In this document: piece by piece, positions 8,786 to 17,523 of the stretch | Numbering within the stretch: position 1 is the stretch's first letter | Layout: the number at the start of each line of letters is the position of its first letter | NCBI GenBank assembly: GCA_964390545.1 | Contig: CAYMJV010000002.1 | Location: forward strand, 25,284-89,283 | Origin: CAYMJV01 sp964390545 | Lineage (GTDB): Bacteria > Desulfobacterota > BSN033 > UBA1163 | Direction of reading: 5' to 3' | Length of the DNA stretch: 64,000 nt | Position numbers and translations under genes: made by a program | Notes under the pieces: model-generated | Told to the model about the DNA's origin: nothing | The model's input: only the letters and a program-made list of their open reading frames with translations | Database searches by the model: none

Positions 8786-9243
8786 TGAATGCTGATTCTG
8801 CCTGTTGATGGCAAGACCGTAATGGTCCTCTTCGTCCCCTTCGTATTCCCTAAAACGAGACTCCCGCCATTGGAAGATGAATTCGGTCTGAACAAGGAAC
8901 TACCAGCCGGAGTCGTACCCACAGCTGGAAACGTATTGTTGCTAATGGTTATTCCAGTGGGAAGGGTCTTCGCTGCCCCTTCATTGACCCATAATAGCCC
9001 CAATGAATCGCGCTGGAGAGTATAGCTCCCTCCTGCAATTAAAACCTGATAGTTTGTATTAATCGAAACTGCTCTCATTTGGGCTACCCTCATCGTTGAA
9101 ACGATATCCCTCGCACCACTTCTCAACCGGTAGTTAGGCAACCAGGCACCCATATTAGGAACCATTAGCACGGCTCCTATAGCAATGATCACGAAAACAA
9201 CAATCAATTCAATCAAGGTAACCCCTCTTTTGTTCATCTTCAT
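8782..9243 (-). CDS. fimT: FimT/GspH-type pseudopilin (operon B)
   Basis: From the ATG at 9243, which has an AAAGGGAGG ribosome site, the product is 153 residues. A TTG at 9288 is rejected because it would put 15 residues ahead of the leader and has no ribosome site. The leader KMNKRG is followed by VTLIELIVVFVIIAIGAVLM, and the body has the GspH pattern (RLRSGARDIVSTMRVAQMRAVSINT near residues 40-65). It heads the fimT-pilV-pilW-pilX-pilY1 operon. The paralogous operon A has no fimT, so this may be the only FimT in the locus. Confidence 0.9.
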   Translation of the reverse strand: MKMNKRGVTLIELIVVFVIIAIGAVLMVPNMGAWLPNYRLRSGARDIVSTMRVAQMRAVSINTNYQVLIAGGSYTLQRDSLGLLWVNEGAAKTLPTGITISNNTFPAVGTTPAGSSLFRPNSSSNGGSLVLGNTKGTKRTITVLPSTGRISIQ

Positions 9244-9409
9244 GCTACACCCTCCCTTTATTCTGATAAAATCAGAAATTTTTGTCAATATATTTTTCTT
9301 GCAAAAACAGTCTGATTTACACCAGTTGACAGTATTTTACAGATTGCAAAGCAAAAAACTTGATCAAATAACTTCCGATTCTTAACTTTCTATAAAAAGA
9401 ATTTAAAAA

Positions 9410-9425
9410 AGCAAATGTTATGCCA
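9410..9425 (-). promoter_or_regulatory. Sigma-54-type promoter of minor-pilin operon B
   Basis: On the minus strand TGGCATAACATTTGCT places GG and GC exactly 10 bases apart, as required for the -24/-12 element (consensus TGGCAC-N5-TTGCA/T). Initiation near 9399 would give a leader of about 155 bases before fimT at 9243. A PilR-type activator gene lies in the same locus at 16069-17448. Confidence 0.72.
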
Positions 9426-9645
9426 CCCATGATGAAGTTTCATAATCTGTCGAAATCTGTGACGATTTTCTGTTCTGCCAAAAAAAATAACTGCGACTTT
9501 ATCACAAATTTGTTGCTTTAATTATGAAATTATTAAAAAGCTTAAGACGGTATCTGGTTAGAGTCTCTGAAGTACAGAATCGGAGAGAGGATTTTAGGGT
9601 CTACCTGCACGAATTCAGATCTAGAAAAAATGGGGGATCAATTTA
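9426..9645. other. Intergenic stretch upstream of promoter B
   Basis: About 220 AT-rich bases between the sigma-54-type element and the palindromic structure downstream of operon A. A site for an enhancer-binding activator would be expected here, but no unambiguous palindrome can be picked by eye. No gene is seen. Confidence 0.4.
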
Positions 9646-9767
9646 CCCCGTTAGAAAGCCCCGCTGCCTGCAGCGGGGATGAAGATAATTCCCTTATGGG
9701 AGCGAACACGGGGTTTAATGCCCCGTGTGAGCCTTCCCGTTAGAGGGCCGAAGGTCTTCTAACGGGG
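9646..9767. repeat. Cloverleaf-like nested inverted repeats after operon A
   Basis: CCCCGTTAGA (9646-9655) pairs perfectly with TCTAACGGGG (9758-9767). Inside lie three further arms: CCCCGCTG/CAGCGGGG (9659-9666 with 9671-9678), ACACGGGG/CCCCGTGT (9706-9713 with 9721-9728), and CCCGTTAGA (9736-9744), which can also pair with 9758-9766. The structure begins two bases after the stop of the Ig-domain gene on the minus strand. It may terminate operon A. Only short T-runs follow, so a palindromic repeat element is an equally good reading. Confidence 0.6.
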
Positions 9768-9768
9768 T

Positions 9769-10758
9769 TTACCTTACCTCAATCGCCAGTGTATACTGTT
9801 GATAGCTTCTCGCTCCTTCATTATCCGAAACCTCAATTTCAATCGAATGGGTTCCTTTATCTTCTTTGCGAATCTGCCACTGGAGCAAACCCGACTTTGG
9901 ATCTATCCCCATGCCCTTCGGCCCTGATTTCAATGTGAACGTGATTGGATCATTATCCGGATCATTGGCCTTAACTTGATAGAGATATTTCGTCCCTTCG
10001 ATAGAGGTAGGGGGGGAGGATACAATGGTGGGTGGACTGTTGGAGATCTTGACGGGTTCTGATTTTTTCGGTGCCCCCATGATCTCCCGGTCATCAGGAA
10101 TGATGGTGACGGAAATCGAATCTCCCTTCGTGAATCGAACTCGCTCCAACATGTCCTTCCTCTCGCCCATAAGGGCGGCTCCATTTTTTTCCCATTGATA
10201 GGAAAAAAAGATGGAATCTCCGTCTGCATCCGTACTCTTTTCATGGACTGTCAGATCATTTTGGATGGTAGGCATTTGGGGTTCAATCCAGGCCTCACTG
10301 ACAACGGGGGCAGCATTCAGCATCTTCACCGGATTGGAAAGAAACGGTTTACCGTCTCCTTTCCCGTCTGAGGGGATGACTCTAACCTGAAACATATCCC
10401 CCTTTCTAAAGCTCCCAGCTTTCAGGACATTGCCACTCTCTCCAGCGATCTCTATATCGTTCTTGATCCATTGATAACGGTAATTCACCAAATCTCCATC
10501 CGAGTCCTGGCTCTGGATGACTAAGCTCAAATCATTCTCCCGGGTGGGTCTTTCTGGTAGAATGGTCACCAATGTGATGGTGGGAAGCGAATTGGCCTTC
10601 GTTTTGGAGGGAGGTTCTGCTGCCTTCTGGCCTTCACAGGACAAGGGGACGACGATACAAGACAGTAGAAGAAAGAAGGTTACGGCTTTAGTCAGTGACC
10701 ATAATCCACGGGGCTCTGCTTTATTGAATGAAGGGATAGAGATGTTTCTCTTTTTCAT
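9769..10758 (-). CDS. Ig-like-domain lipoprotein at the end of minor-pilin operon A
   Basis: From the ATG at 10758 the product is 329 residues with a lipoprotein signal: hydrophobic residues about 24-38 and lipobox VPLSC, Cys41 being the lipidated residue. The rest is three tandem beta-sandwich units. The first two share the pattern T-x-N-D-L-x-[V/L], D-x-D-G-D-x-[V/I], YQW-[I/E]-K-N; the third resembles the He_PIG putative Ig domain (KANDPDNDPITFTLKSGPKGMGIDPKSG is split around residues 262-285). It is probably anchored in the outer membrane facing the periplasm. It overlaps the preceding small gene by 38 bases and closes operon A. No homologue sits in operon B. A role in anchoring or stabilising the tip complex is only inferred from position. 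Confidence 0.78.
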   Translation of the reverse strand: MKKRNISIPSFNKAEPRGLWSLTKAVTFFLLLSCIVVPLSCEGQKAAEPPSKTKANSLPTITLVTILPERPTRENDLSLVIQSQDSDGDLVNYRYQWIKNDIEIAGESGNVLKAGSFRKGDMFQVRVIPSDGKGDGKPFLSNPVKMLNAAPVVSEAWIEPQMPTIQNDLTVHEKSTDADGDSIFFSYQWEKNGAALMGERKDMLERVRFTKGDSISVTIIPDDREIMGAPKKSEPVKISNSPPTIVSSPPTSIEGTKYLYQVKANDPDNDPITFTLKSGPKGMGIDPKSGLLQWQIRKEDKGTHSIEIEVSDNEGARSYQQYTLAIEVR

Positions 10759-11080
10759 GAATATATTTAGGAAGAAGATATATCTTTTCTGCAACCACTT
10801 TTTTGTCAGCCTCATGCCTTGTGCCTTCAAGATAGACCCAGACCTTTGCTCTCAACCGATCTGCAGTAATGGTGGACTCTTTCTCATTATAGAAAATTGT
10901 ATTCGGGCCCCAGAAAAACATCCTCTCATTAACAATCATCATGTTCTTCTTCAAATCCAGCTCCATCACTCTCCCCTGAAGTCTAACTATACTTTCATCC
11001 AACGCAAAAGTCAAAGAATAAATAACCAAGACCAAGAAAATAACGAGGGCCACCCCATGATAGAGAAATTTTCCCTTCAC
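10721..11080 (-). CDS. Small secreted protein of minor-pilin operon A, unknown function
   Basis: A 119-residue protein with a signal peptide or N-terminal anchor (hydrophobic residues 9-26, GVALVIFLVLVIYSLTFA) and a short strand-rich mature part (SIVRLQGRVMELDLKKNMMIVNE). The GTG start at 11080 has a strong AGGAGG site six bases upstream. It is a distant relative of the small protein next to the other pilY1 (6601-6945): same size, same signal peptide plus small beta domain, same neighbour. The order relative to pilY1 is reversed (after it here, before it in operon B). Not assigned to a known family. Confidence 0.7.
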   Translation of the reverse strand: MKGKFLYHGVALVIFLVLVIYSLTFALDESIVRLQGRVMELDLKKNMMIVNERMFFWGPNTIFYNEKESTITADRLRAKVWVYLEGTRHEADKKVVAEKIYLLPKYIHEKEKHLYPFIQ

Positions 11081-11093
11081 GTCTTACCTCCTA

Positions 11094-14000
11094 TTAGAAG
11101 ACTATTCTCCAAGTAACAGGGACAATGCTTTTGTCACTCAAAAGTTTTGGTTTAGGAACGCGGGGGCCACCTGGTCCACCCACGCCCACATAGGCTACAG
11201 TTTTTCCTTCAATGAAGGTGATGATGACTCCGGATGGGATACCGGTGCCGATGGTCGTAGAACGATCGCTTCGGGTGAGGGCACCCTCCGTACCCAATCC
11301 ATCCAGATTAAAGGCGGCATTTCCTGATTTGTATCTGAAGGCATAGAGTCTTCCTGTTCCTTCACCCACAAAGCAGGGGTCCCCGTCAGATCCAAAGTTG
11401 GGCGCAAATGAAGTGTAATAGACCACTCCATAATACACTACAGGACTGGAAAGGCACTTCTCGCCAAGATTTTGATCCAGCTTAATAAACCACCCCTCCT
11501 TAGCGCCCAGAGCATTAAGAATTGCGGTCTTATCAGTTGGAGACGTGCTGGCATCCTGTAATAAATCTTGTGTCACATCGACCAGATTGGTTTCTGTTAA
11601 AGGCGCTGAAGGATTTTTGTCTTTAATGGCGTAAACTCTATTGATGTTGGTAGATTCCTTAGGATGTTCCCTATCCCCTGTCCCAAAGAATAACATCTCA
11701 TAATCTCCGCTGTCCTTTTCAAGGGTTACATCAGGTGGGTAGAAGATCTTTCTTTTTTCACTTCCTGTGTTGGAATTGAAAATGATCTTCGCTGTCGCTG
11801 CCCATAGCGCAGGATCAGGGTTGCTGATATCGAATCGCCAAATTCGCCCCCCCATATCACCGACGTAGAGCCGATCAACTTTCCCATCTCCGTTCGTGTC
11901 TATTCTTTGGATATCGCTTGGTATGGAAAATGCCATCTCATTATTCTCTGCGTAGGAATAGCGCCACACCAGAGAACCATCCAACACATCTACCACGTAA
12001 ACGGCTCTACCCTTTAAATCGGAGGCGGTAACCGGATCATTGTCCTGATTTTCATCATACCCTCCCCCAATAAAAGCAACCCACTTCTCTCCTGTGAAAT
12101 AGGCGATTTTCCCAATCATTGGAGAAGACCATGTTTGCCCCAATTCACCATAGTCAGTCATATCTGGGCTGATCTTCCATAGATATTTGGGAAGCAAAGG
12201 ATTCGTGATATCGAGCGCGTAATAATGATTGCCCCCCCTCCTCTGACCAAATATGAGAATTGCTTTGGTTATCTCCCCATTAGAATCATAAGAGAGATAG
12301 GCCTTTGGCGAACCGTCCACAAACGACTCAACGACACCGGCATGCAGGGCTTGAAGCTTATTGAGTAGGTTTGGAGGAATAAAGGCCCAGAGCTCAGTTC
12401 CGTCCGAATCATCAAAAGCATGGAGCATCCCGTCATTCGCACCAGCAAAGATGACAGACCGTGTTCCATAATGAATAAGCAAAGGCCTGGAGTGAAGAAA
12501 AGAACCCAAGATCCAATCTCGTTTTTCGGTGGTATCACCATTACCATTACGGTCATAAGAATCGTAACCATGGACAAATTGGACTAATTTATCTCTCCCT
12601 GCACTGTCGGCGGATGCCAGACCCAGCGCTGTAGGTGTGATATTTGTATTGTTGAAGGCATTCGAAGAATGGGTGACTTCAGCAGTGCCTAAGTACGTAT
12701 AGATATTTCGAGAAGAGGACCGATTTCTTAGAACATCACCGACCCCTCCCTTTTCCACATCGCCCCCATCCATGCTAATGGTTGTCCAAAAGGATTTGGC
12801 TGTCGAAAGAATTTGGCCGTCTTCGTCTAAAGCTGCCGCACCATTGGAATCCACAATATCTCCGAGGAAGATATTCGTTAAAGTATTATTCTCCTGGGCC
12901 ACGCCGAATTTTTTAATATTCCCACTCCACATGCCGTCATTTTCAGGCTGAAATAAGGCTAAATAGATCTTATCTCCTGCAGATGTTCTCTCCATTCGGC
13001 TGACGGGAACAAGAGGGGCTACGAAGGAGGAAGATTTTTCCAGAATTTCATTGATAATGTCCTGAAAGGCATTTGCCAGTTGCTGCGCATTATCGGAGTA
13101 GAAATACCTCCCGTGTCCATGAACAGCTGTTCTTTCGAGGAGATCGTTATCCTCCGTGAAACCGATGGTGTAGGTGATGATATTCTGCTGACCTGTCAGG
13201 TCGGACCGGAGATCGTCATCATAAAGGTACTTCGCTACATCATCAAGATAGTCAGACCCGTTGTTTGGATAGTTCGGGTCATTTAGAGCACCGATGGGTT
13301 CTTTCTGGTCGCCATTTCGATCACCAATGGCTGAGGCCAAAATGGAATGCCGGTCCTGTGTGGACATCCCATCGGTAATGATGATCACATAATTCCTCTG
13401 ACAATAATATTGAATTGGGCTTGTGTAGACCACCCCTGAATTGAAATAGCTTGAAGCTCCTCTAAAATAGAGTCCTGCCTCATAAAGTGTCTCTGCTAAC
13501 GGAGTCCAGGTGTCCGCCGTGATATTTCTTACTTCATTGATCAATTGAGTTCGAGTCGTCTCATTCAGACTTCTTATCGTACTATGGATCCGACCTCCTT
13601 CCGAGTAGTTAAAAACCATCATCCCCATCCTCACCCCCTGGATGGTGTTCAAGAAATCTTCCATCACCCGTTTGGCAATGGTTAGTTTTGGCAAATATTC
13701 AGTCCCACCAACCGAGGCAAGATAATTTCTATAATTTCCAGTCCGCAATGTTCGATTTGTTCTAGAGCAAGTGGAATTAGTATTTCCTTCGTAGTGTCCG
13801 TTATTCGTGAGTGCCGTTCGCGCAGAAGAGCAGGCGACGTCGGCGATAGAATTCGAAAATAGATTCCATCCTCCACCATAAACGCGATAATAGACCGTGT
13901 CGCGATTTGCTTGAGAAACGACCAGGGGGTCATAGGTTGTGGATGGATCGTAAAAATAGGCCTGAATCTCATCATTCATACTTCCTGAGTTATCGAACAT

Positions 14001-14129
14001 GATCAGGAGATTAGCCTCCACCCCTTGCCCGCTTGCCATATAGAGATCGATATCGGACGCGAAGCAAGTCACCGCAAGGAGAAGATATAAAGGAGTTAAT
14101 AAGACAAATAAAATTCTTTTCGACTTCAT
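11094..14129 (-). CDS. pilY1: PilY1-type tip adhesin (operon A)
   Basis: A 1011-residue secreted protein with a signal peptide (residues 1-24, ending CFA), a von Willebrand A domain with MIDAS DNSGSM (near residue 46), and the C-terminal PilY1 propeller. The loop DTNGDGKVDRLY matches the EF-hand-like calcium site (D-x-N-x-D/G-x-x-D) of PilY1 more closely than the paralogue at 3579-6434. The ribosome site GGAGG lies inside the last codons of pilX. The two PilY1 proteins keep the same architecture but diverge strongly in the A domain, suggesting different ligands or use under different conditions. Confidence 0.93.
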   Translation of the reverse strand: MKSKRILFVLLTPLYLLLAVTCFASDIDLYMASGQGVEANLLIMFDNSGSMNDEIQAYFYDPSTTYDPLVVSQANRDTVYYRVYGGGWNLFSNSIADVACSSARTALTNNGHYEGNTNSTCSRTNRTLRTGNYRNYLASVGGTEYLPKLTIAKRVMEDFLNTIQGVRMGMMVFNYSEGGRIHSTIRSLNETTRTQLINEVRNITADTWTPLAETLYEAGLYFRGASSYFNSGVVYTSPIQYYCQRNYVIIITDGMSTQDRHSILASAIGDRNGDQKEPIGALNDPNYPNNGSDYLDDVAKYLYDDDLRSDLTGQQNIITYTIGFTEDNDLLERTAVHGHGRYFYSDNAQQLANAFQDIINEILEKSSSFVAPLVPVSRMERTSAGDKIYLALFQPENDGMWSGNIKKFGVAQENNTLTNIFLGDIVDSNGAAALDEDGQILSTAKSFWTTISMDGGDVEKGGVGDVLRNRSSSRNIYTYLGTAEVTHSSNAFNNTNITPTALGLASADSAGRDKLVQFVHGYDSYDRNGNGDTTEKRDWILGSFLHSRPLLIHYGTRSVIFAGANDGMLHAFDDSDGTELWAFIPPNLLNKLQALHAGVVESFVDGSPKAYLSYDSNGEITKAILIFGQRRGGNHYYALDITNPLLPKYLWKISPDMTDYGELGQTWSSPMIGKIAYFTGEKWVAFIGGGYDENQDNDPVTASDLKGRAVYVVDVLDGSLVWRYSYAENNEMAFSIPSDIQRIDTNGDGKVDRLYVGDMGGRIWRFDISNPDPALWAATAKIIFNSNTGSEKRKIFYPPDVTLEKDSGDYEMLFFGTGDREHPKESTNINRVYAIKDKNPSAPLTETNLVDVTQDLLQDASTSPTDKTAILNALGAKEGWFIKLDQNLGEKCLSSPVVYYGVVYYTSFAPNFGSDGDPCFVGEGTGRLYAFRYKSGNAAFNLDGLGTEGALTRSDRSTTIGTGIPSGVIITFIEGKTVAYVGVGGPGGPRVPKPKLLSDKSIVPVTWRIVF

Positions 14130-14133
14130 CTTT

Positions 14134-14622
14134 CTAATAACCTCCTTGAAGCGTTGGCACCAATCTCACGATCTTTTCTTCTACGGTGCAGCTGGATTTC
14201 ACAAGGCTTAAGTCCAACTGATCGCTCCCTTTTGATTCGATCCAAAAATGTTCGAACCCAAAGTGGATGGCACTCATTTGTGCTCCTCTCGGTGACCCCG
14301 CTTGACTGATGTCATGAGTGATGGTCACTTTTGCCTTGGTTGGGTTAGGATTATTCGGGTCCGTAAAGGGATCGTATTTTTCATCCACATATTTCCCAGG
14401 TAAGCTGAAATTCTCCACACTGGCTACCACTACCTGGACACCACTATCAGCGGCATAAAAGGCATCAGTGGTTCCCCTTTTATTTCCTGACAGTTTCATT
14501 TCAAAGGTCGAGGTGTATGTAGAAGCGAGACCGATCAGAGTGAGAATTACGATCATGATCAACGCCATCACCAAAGCAACACCGGATTGATCTTTAATAG
14601 GGTTAACAATTTTTTTATGCAT
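14134..14622 (-). CDS. pilX: PilX-type minor pilin (operon A)
   Basis: A 162-residue protein with the PilX signature (DQSG, then VALVMALIMIVILTLIGL, later MKLSGNKRGTTDAFYAADSG). It has the same missing Glu5 as its paralogue at 7008-7484 and would be processed by the prepilin peptidase. The ATG at 14622 is preceded by AAAGGGAG at good spacing. Only four bases separate its stop from pilY1, whose ribosome site it contains. Confidence 0.88.
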   Translation of the reverse strand: MHKKIVNPIKDQSGVALVMALIMIVILTLIGLASTYTSTFEMKLSGNKRGTTDAFYAADSGVQVVVASVENFSLPGKYVDEKYDPFTDPNNPNPTKAKVTITHDISQAGSPRGAQMSAIHFGFEHFWIESKGSDQLDLSLVKSSCTVEEKIVRLVPTLQGGY

Positions 14623-14677
14623 AAAGCACGCTCCCTTTAGATTTTTGTAGACTTCTGTCTGGACGAAAGAATGATAC

Positions 14678-15325
14678 TTACCTAATCATGGACAAATTCC
14701 TTAGGCTGACATTCGAAACTAAAGTCCTTGGAGATATCATCTTATTATTATCTGGATTGATCTGGACGGGTCGGGCGGTCAAGGTTACACGGACGGCCAC
14801 CACTTTCGAAATGCCGATGGATCCGGCTGGAACCCAGTTATCCAAAGCGCCGTCCTCATTGACATCCACCCCATAAGTTAAGTTCAGGTTTTCTACGTTC
14901 TCGAGTAGGGTCTCTTGAGGTCTCGCCACATCATTGACGGTCAATTGCCGGATCAAGCTGGAGGATCCCCCATCTCTCCAATAAGCCACCGTGTGTTTTT
15001 GATATTGGGCAAGGGCCTTGTCGTAGTACTCGTAGTTCACTGTGATGGAATTGTTGCTTAGATTGGCGATGGGACTGGTAATGGTGATCGTCGATAGAAG
15101 ATTGTCGCTATCATATCCGGCCATTCGGAGATCTCTTAACAACATCTCCATGGCGCTTCGAACGCTCTGTTGCACCTCCACGACCTGGTCTTGAACGGTA
15201 TAGGCCTTACTCTGAGCGATAAATACCTGATAGATTCCGGCAGCCACCATCCCGCAGATGACTAAGGCTACGAGTAATTCAATCAAAGTAACACCCTTCC
15301 TGTTTAACTGTTTCATCTTTTTCAT
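14678..15325 (-). CDS. pilW: PilW-type minor pilin (operon A)
   Basis: A 215-residue pseudopilin. The leader NRKG precedes VTLIELLVALVICGMVAAGI with Glu5, then QSKAYTVQDQVVEVQQSVRSAM and RDLRMAGYD, the PilW core pattern shared with the paralogue at 7515-8396. The ribosome site AAGAGG abuts the ATG at 15325, so the ATG three codons later (15316) may be the true start; the mature protein is unaffected. Part of the tip-priming complex. Confidence 0.89.
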   Translation of the reverse strand: MKKMKQLNRKGVTLIELLVALVICGMVAAGIYQVFIAQSKAYTVQDQVVEVQQSVRSAMEMLLRDLRMAGYDSDNLLSTITITSPIANLSNNSITVNYEYYDKALAQYQKHTVAYWRDGGSSSLIRQLTVNDVARPQETLLENVENLNLTYGVDVNEDGALDNWVPAGSIGISKVVAVRVTLTARPVQINPDNNKMISPRTLVSNVSLRNLSMIR

Positions 15326-15361
15326 CCTCTTAGGCTCCAGAATTCCTTATAAAAACCGCTG

Positions 15362-15730
15362 TTAGTGAGAGAGGACCGATACAAGTTTAATCGAATGAGC
15401 AGTGCGGTCATTCCAATTCACACTGATGGTGATCGTTTTTAAACTGCCGTTGGTCGTCACATTCCAATTTCTGGTATAGTTGATGCCCGTTGAACCACCT
15501 TGCTGGTCCGTATTATTCCCCTCAATCAAATTCTCCCATTTTACTGCTCTTAACTCTTCTAATTTATCCTGAGCGAAGGTAGCTGCTTCGGTCATATGGC
15601 TCCCAAAAGCATTATTCTTCGTCGTGGTGACCATGAGGCCTGCAAGGGCCAATAAGGAAAAAGAGAGGATAACCATGGCTACTAACACTTCAATCAACGT
15701 AAATCCTTTGGATCTTAATAATGGGTTCAA
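15362..15730 (-). CDS. pilV: PilV-type minor pilin (operon A, first gene)
   Basis: A pseudopilin of about 122 residues whose leader RSKG is followed by FTLIEVLVAMVILSFSLLALAG, with Glu5. The PilV-typical TEAATFAQDKLEELRAVKWE follows. The TTG at 15730 is preferred over the TTG at 15736, because the GGGAG ribosome site then sits 8 bases upstream instead of 2. It is the first gene behind the sigma-54-type element at 15770-15786. Unlike operon B there is no fimT ahead of it. Confidence 0.87.
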   Translation of the reverse strand: MNPLLRSKGFTLIEVLVAMVILSFSLLALAGLMVTTTKNNAFGSHMTEAATFAQDKLEELRAVKWENLIEGNNTDQQGGSTGINYTRNWNVTTNGSLKTITISVNWNDRTAHSIKLVSVLSH

Positions 15731-15769
15731 TAGCAAATCTCCCTTCCGTCGAATTTTTACATTGAAGGT

Positions 15770-15786
15770 TGCAAAACCTATACCAA
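15770..15786 (-). promoter_or_regulatory. Sigma-54-type promoter of minor-pilin operon A
   Basis: On the minus strand TTGGTATAGGTTTTGCA has GG and GC separated by exactly 10 bases, and a perfect TTGCA half. The -24 half is weaker (TGGTA instead of TGGCA). Initiation near 15759 leaves a leader of about 30 bases containing the pilV ribosome site. The pilR gene ends about 280 bases upstream. Confidence 0.65.
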
Positions 15787-16068
15787 GAGGTTTTACAGGA
15801 AAAAGAGAGGAACGAACAATTGGAGATTATTCAAATATTTTGAAAGGTTGTAACCCGGGGATGCATTTGGTCAGGGAATATGGAATGGACTTTGGCAGAG
15901 CATGTTATGAAAAGATTAAACCCTCTGGACAAAATGTGATGTTGGATTGAAACCTTATAAATATCAAATAGTTAGATACCGGTCAAAACCGTCATGCAGC
16001 GTCAGTCTAATCTTAGCGTACGGTTGAATTCAAATCGAGAAAAATGATGGTAATCACTTTTTATTGGG
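15787..16068. other. Intergenic region between pilR and operon A
   Basis: About 280 bases upstream of the sigma-54-type element, the place where PilR enhancer sites would be expected. No gene or strong hairpin is seen. An open frame on the plus strand (15624-15950) overlaps pilV antisense and has no ribosome site. Confidence 0.4.
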
Positions 16069-17448
16069 TCAAAGGTCGTCCTCAATGATGCCATATTCTT
16101 TAATCTTATATAAAAGGGCTCGGTGGCTTATTTCGAGCAACTTGGCCGCATGGGTATGATTTCCTTTCGTCTTTTTCAACGCCTTCTTGATGAGGTTCAT
16201 CTCTAAAAACCTGGATGATTTCTTGATGGAGTATTCTTCTTCCGCCAATGGTTCTAATGGGATCTCCTCCTGAAAATTTTGAATTTCGAGAGGTAGATTT
16301 TCCATCTCAATATTTTCCCTGTCTGCGAGGACGATGGCCCTTTCAATCGTATTTTCCAGCTCTCTCACATTCCCGTACCACTTATAGTTCATCAGTGCCT
16401 CTAAAGCCCTGGAATCGATGCCCACCACATTCTTACTCATCGCCTGGCTATATTTTCTTATGAAGTGGGCTGTCAATAACGGAACGTCTTCGTTCCTTTC
16501 CCGGAGAGGCGGAATATGAATGGGAAGCACATTGATTCGATAAAAGAGGTCATCCCTAAATCTTCCCTCATTGACCTCTTTCACCAGATCTTTGACCGTT
16601 GCGGCAACAATTCTTACGTCCACTTGAATAGGCTTGGATTCCCCAATCCTTCTGATCTCTCCCTCCTGGAGTACTCGGAGGAGTTTGACTTGGAGCTGAG
16701 GAGGTAACTCCCCAATCTCATCTAAAAAGAGCGTCCCTCCATCGGCTTCTTCAAAAAGGCCCTTTTTGGTCCGAATGGCATCGGTAAAGGCTCCCTTTGC
16801 ATGCCCGAAAAGTTCGCTTTCCAATAAATTTTCCGGAATGGCTCCACAATTGACGGCCACGAAAGGGTTTTGAGCTCGATCGGTATTATAATGCAGGGCC
16901 CTTGCTACCAACTCCTTTCCTGTGCCACTCTCTCCCGTGATCAAAATCGTCGATTTATACTGAGCCACTTTCGTAATGACTTCAAACATTTTTTGCATCT
17001 GTTTGTTCTTACTTATGATGTTTTCAAAACTGTACTCCTTCTTTACCTCCTTTCTCAAGAGTTCATTTTCCCTTCTCAACCGTTCCCTTTCTTCAGCCTT
17101 TTTTAAAGTCAGAATGACCTCATCCGGTTTGAACGGTTTGGAGATATAATCATAGGCCCCCAATTTTATGGCCTCGATGGCGATATCGACTGTTCCGTAG
17201 GCTGACATCATAATGATCGTTGCATCCACTCCCGCCTTTTTTGCTTCATTCAAAAAATCCAGGCCATCCATCTTGGGCATCCGGATGTCACAAAGAACCT
17301 GGTCGTAAGGGGAAAGGGTGATCTTTTGCAATGCCTCCTCCCCATTGGAAGCAGCGTCTACATCATAGCCCTCTTTTTTTAAGATCACCGATAACATATG
17401 TCTAAAGTTTTCCTCATCATCTACAATCAGTACTCTCTTTGGAATCAT
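16069..17448 (-). CDS. pilR: Sigma-54-dependent response regulator, PilR/NtrC type
   Basis: A 459-residue three-domain activator. The receiver (1-120) has D10/D11 and phospho-acceptor D54. The AAA+ domain (about 143-380) has Walker A GESGTGKE (172-179), the sigma-54-contacting GAFTDA loop (219-224) and Walker B TLFLDE (239-244). A Fis-type helix-turn-helix ends the protein (NHTHAAKLLEISHRALLYKI). It binds enhancers and uses ATP to open sigma-54 promoters. The ATG at 17448 has an AGGAGG site. It lies directly downstream of its kinase and next to the pilin operons, so PilR is the natural name. Its likely targets are the sigma-54-type elements annotated here. Confidence 0.93.
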   Translation of the reverse strand: MIPKRVLIVDDEENFRHMLSVILKKEGYDVDAASNGEEALQKITLSPYDQVLCDIRMPKMDGLDFLNEAKKAGVDATIIMMSAYGTVDIAIEAIKLGAYDYISKPFKPDEVILTLKKAEERERLRRENELLRKEVKKEYSFENIISKNKQMQKMFEVITKVAQYKSTILITGESGTGKELVARALHYNTDRAQNPFVAVNCGAIPENLLESELFGHAKGAFTDAIRTKKGLFEEADGGTLFLDEIGELPPQLQVKLLRVLQEGEIRRIGESKPIQVDVRIVAATVKDLVKEVNEGRFRDDLFYRINVLPIHIPPLRERNEDVPLLTAHFIRKYSQAMSKNVVGIDSRALEALMNYKWYGNVRELENTIERAIVLADRENIEMENLPLEIQNFQEEIPLEPLAEEEYSIKKSSRFLEMNLIKKALKKTKGNHTHAAKLLEISHRALLYKIKEYGIIEDDL

Positions 17449-17523
17449 TCTATCCTCCTATGTTTTCTTAATGCTGAGATAGGGTCCCAGACGTTGAGGC
17501 AAGGCATGCCCAAGCCCCTCTCC

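Noticed and set aside
9260..9288. Sigma-70 promoter (TTGACA, 17 bases, CAGAAT) in front of fimT
   Set aside because: Initiation would fall inside the fimT ribosome site, so the transcript could not be translated normally; the sigma-54-type element at 9410 is better.
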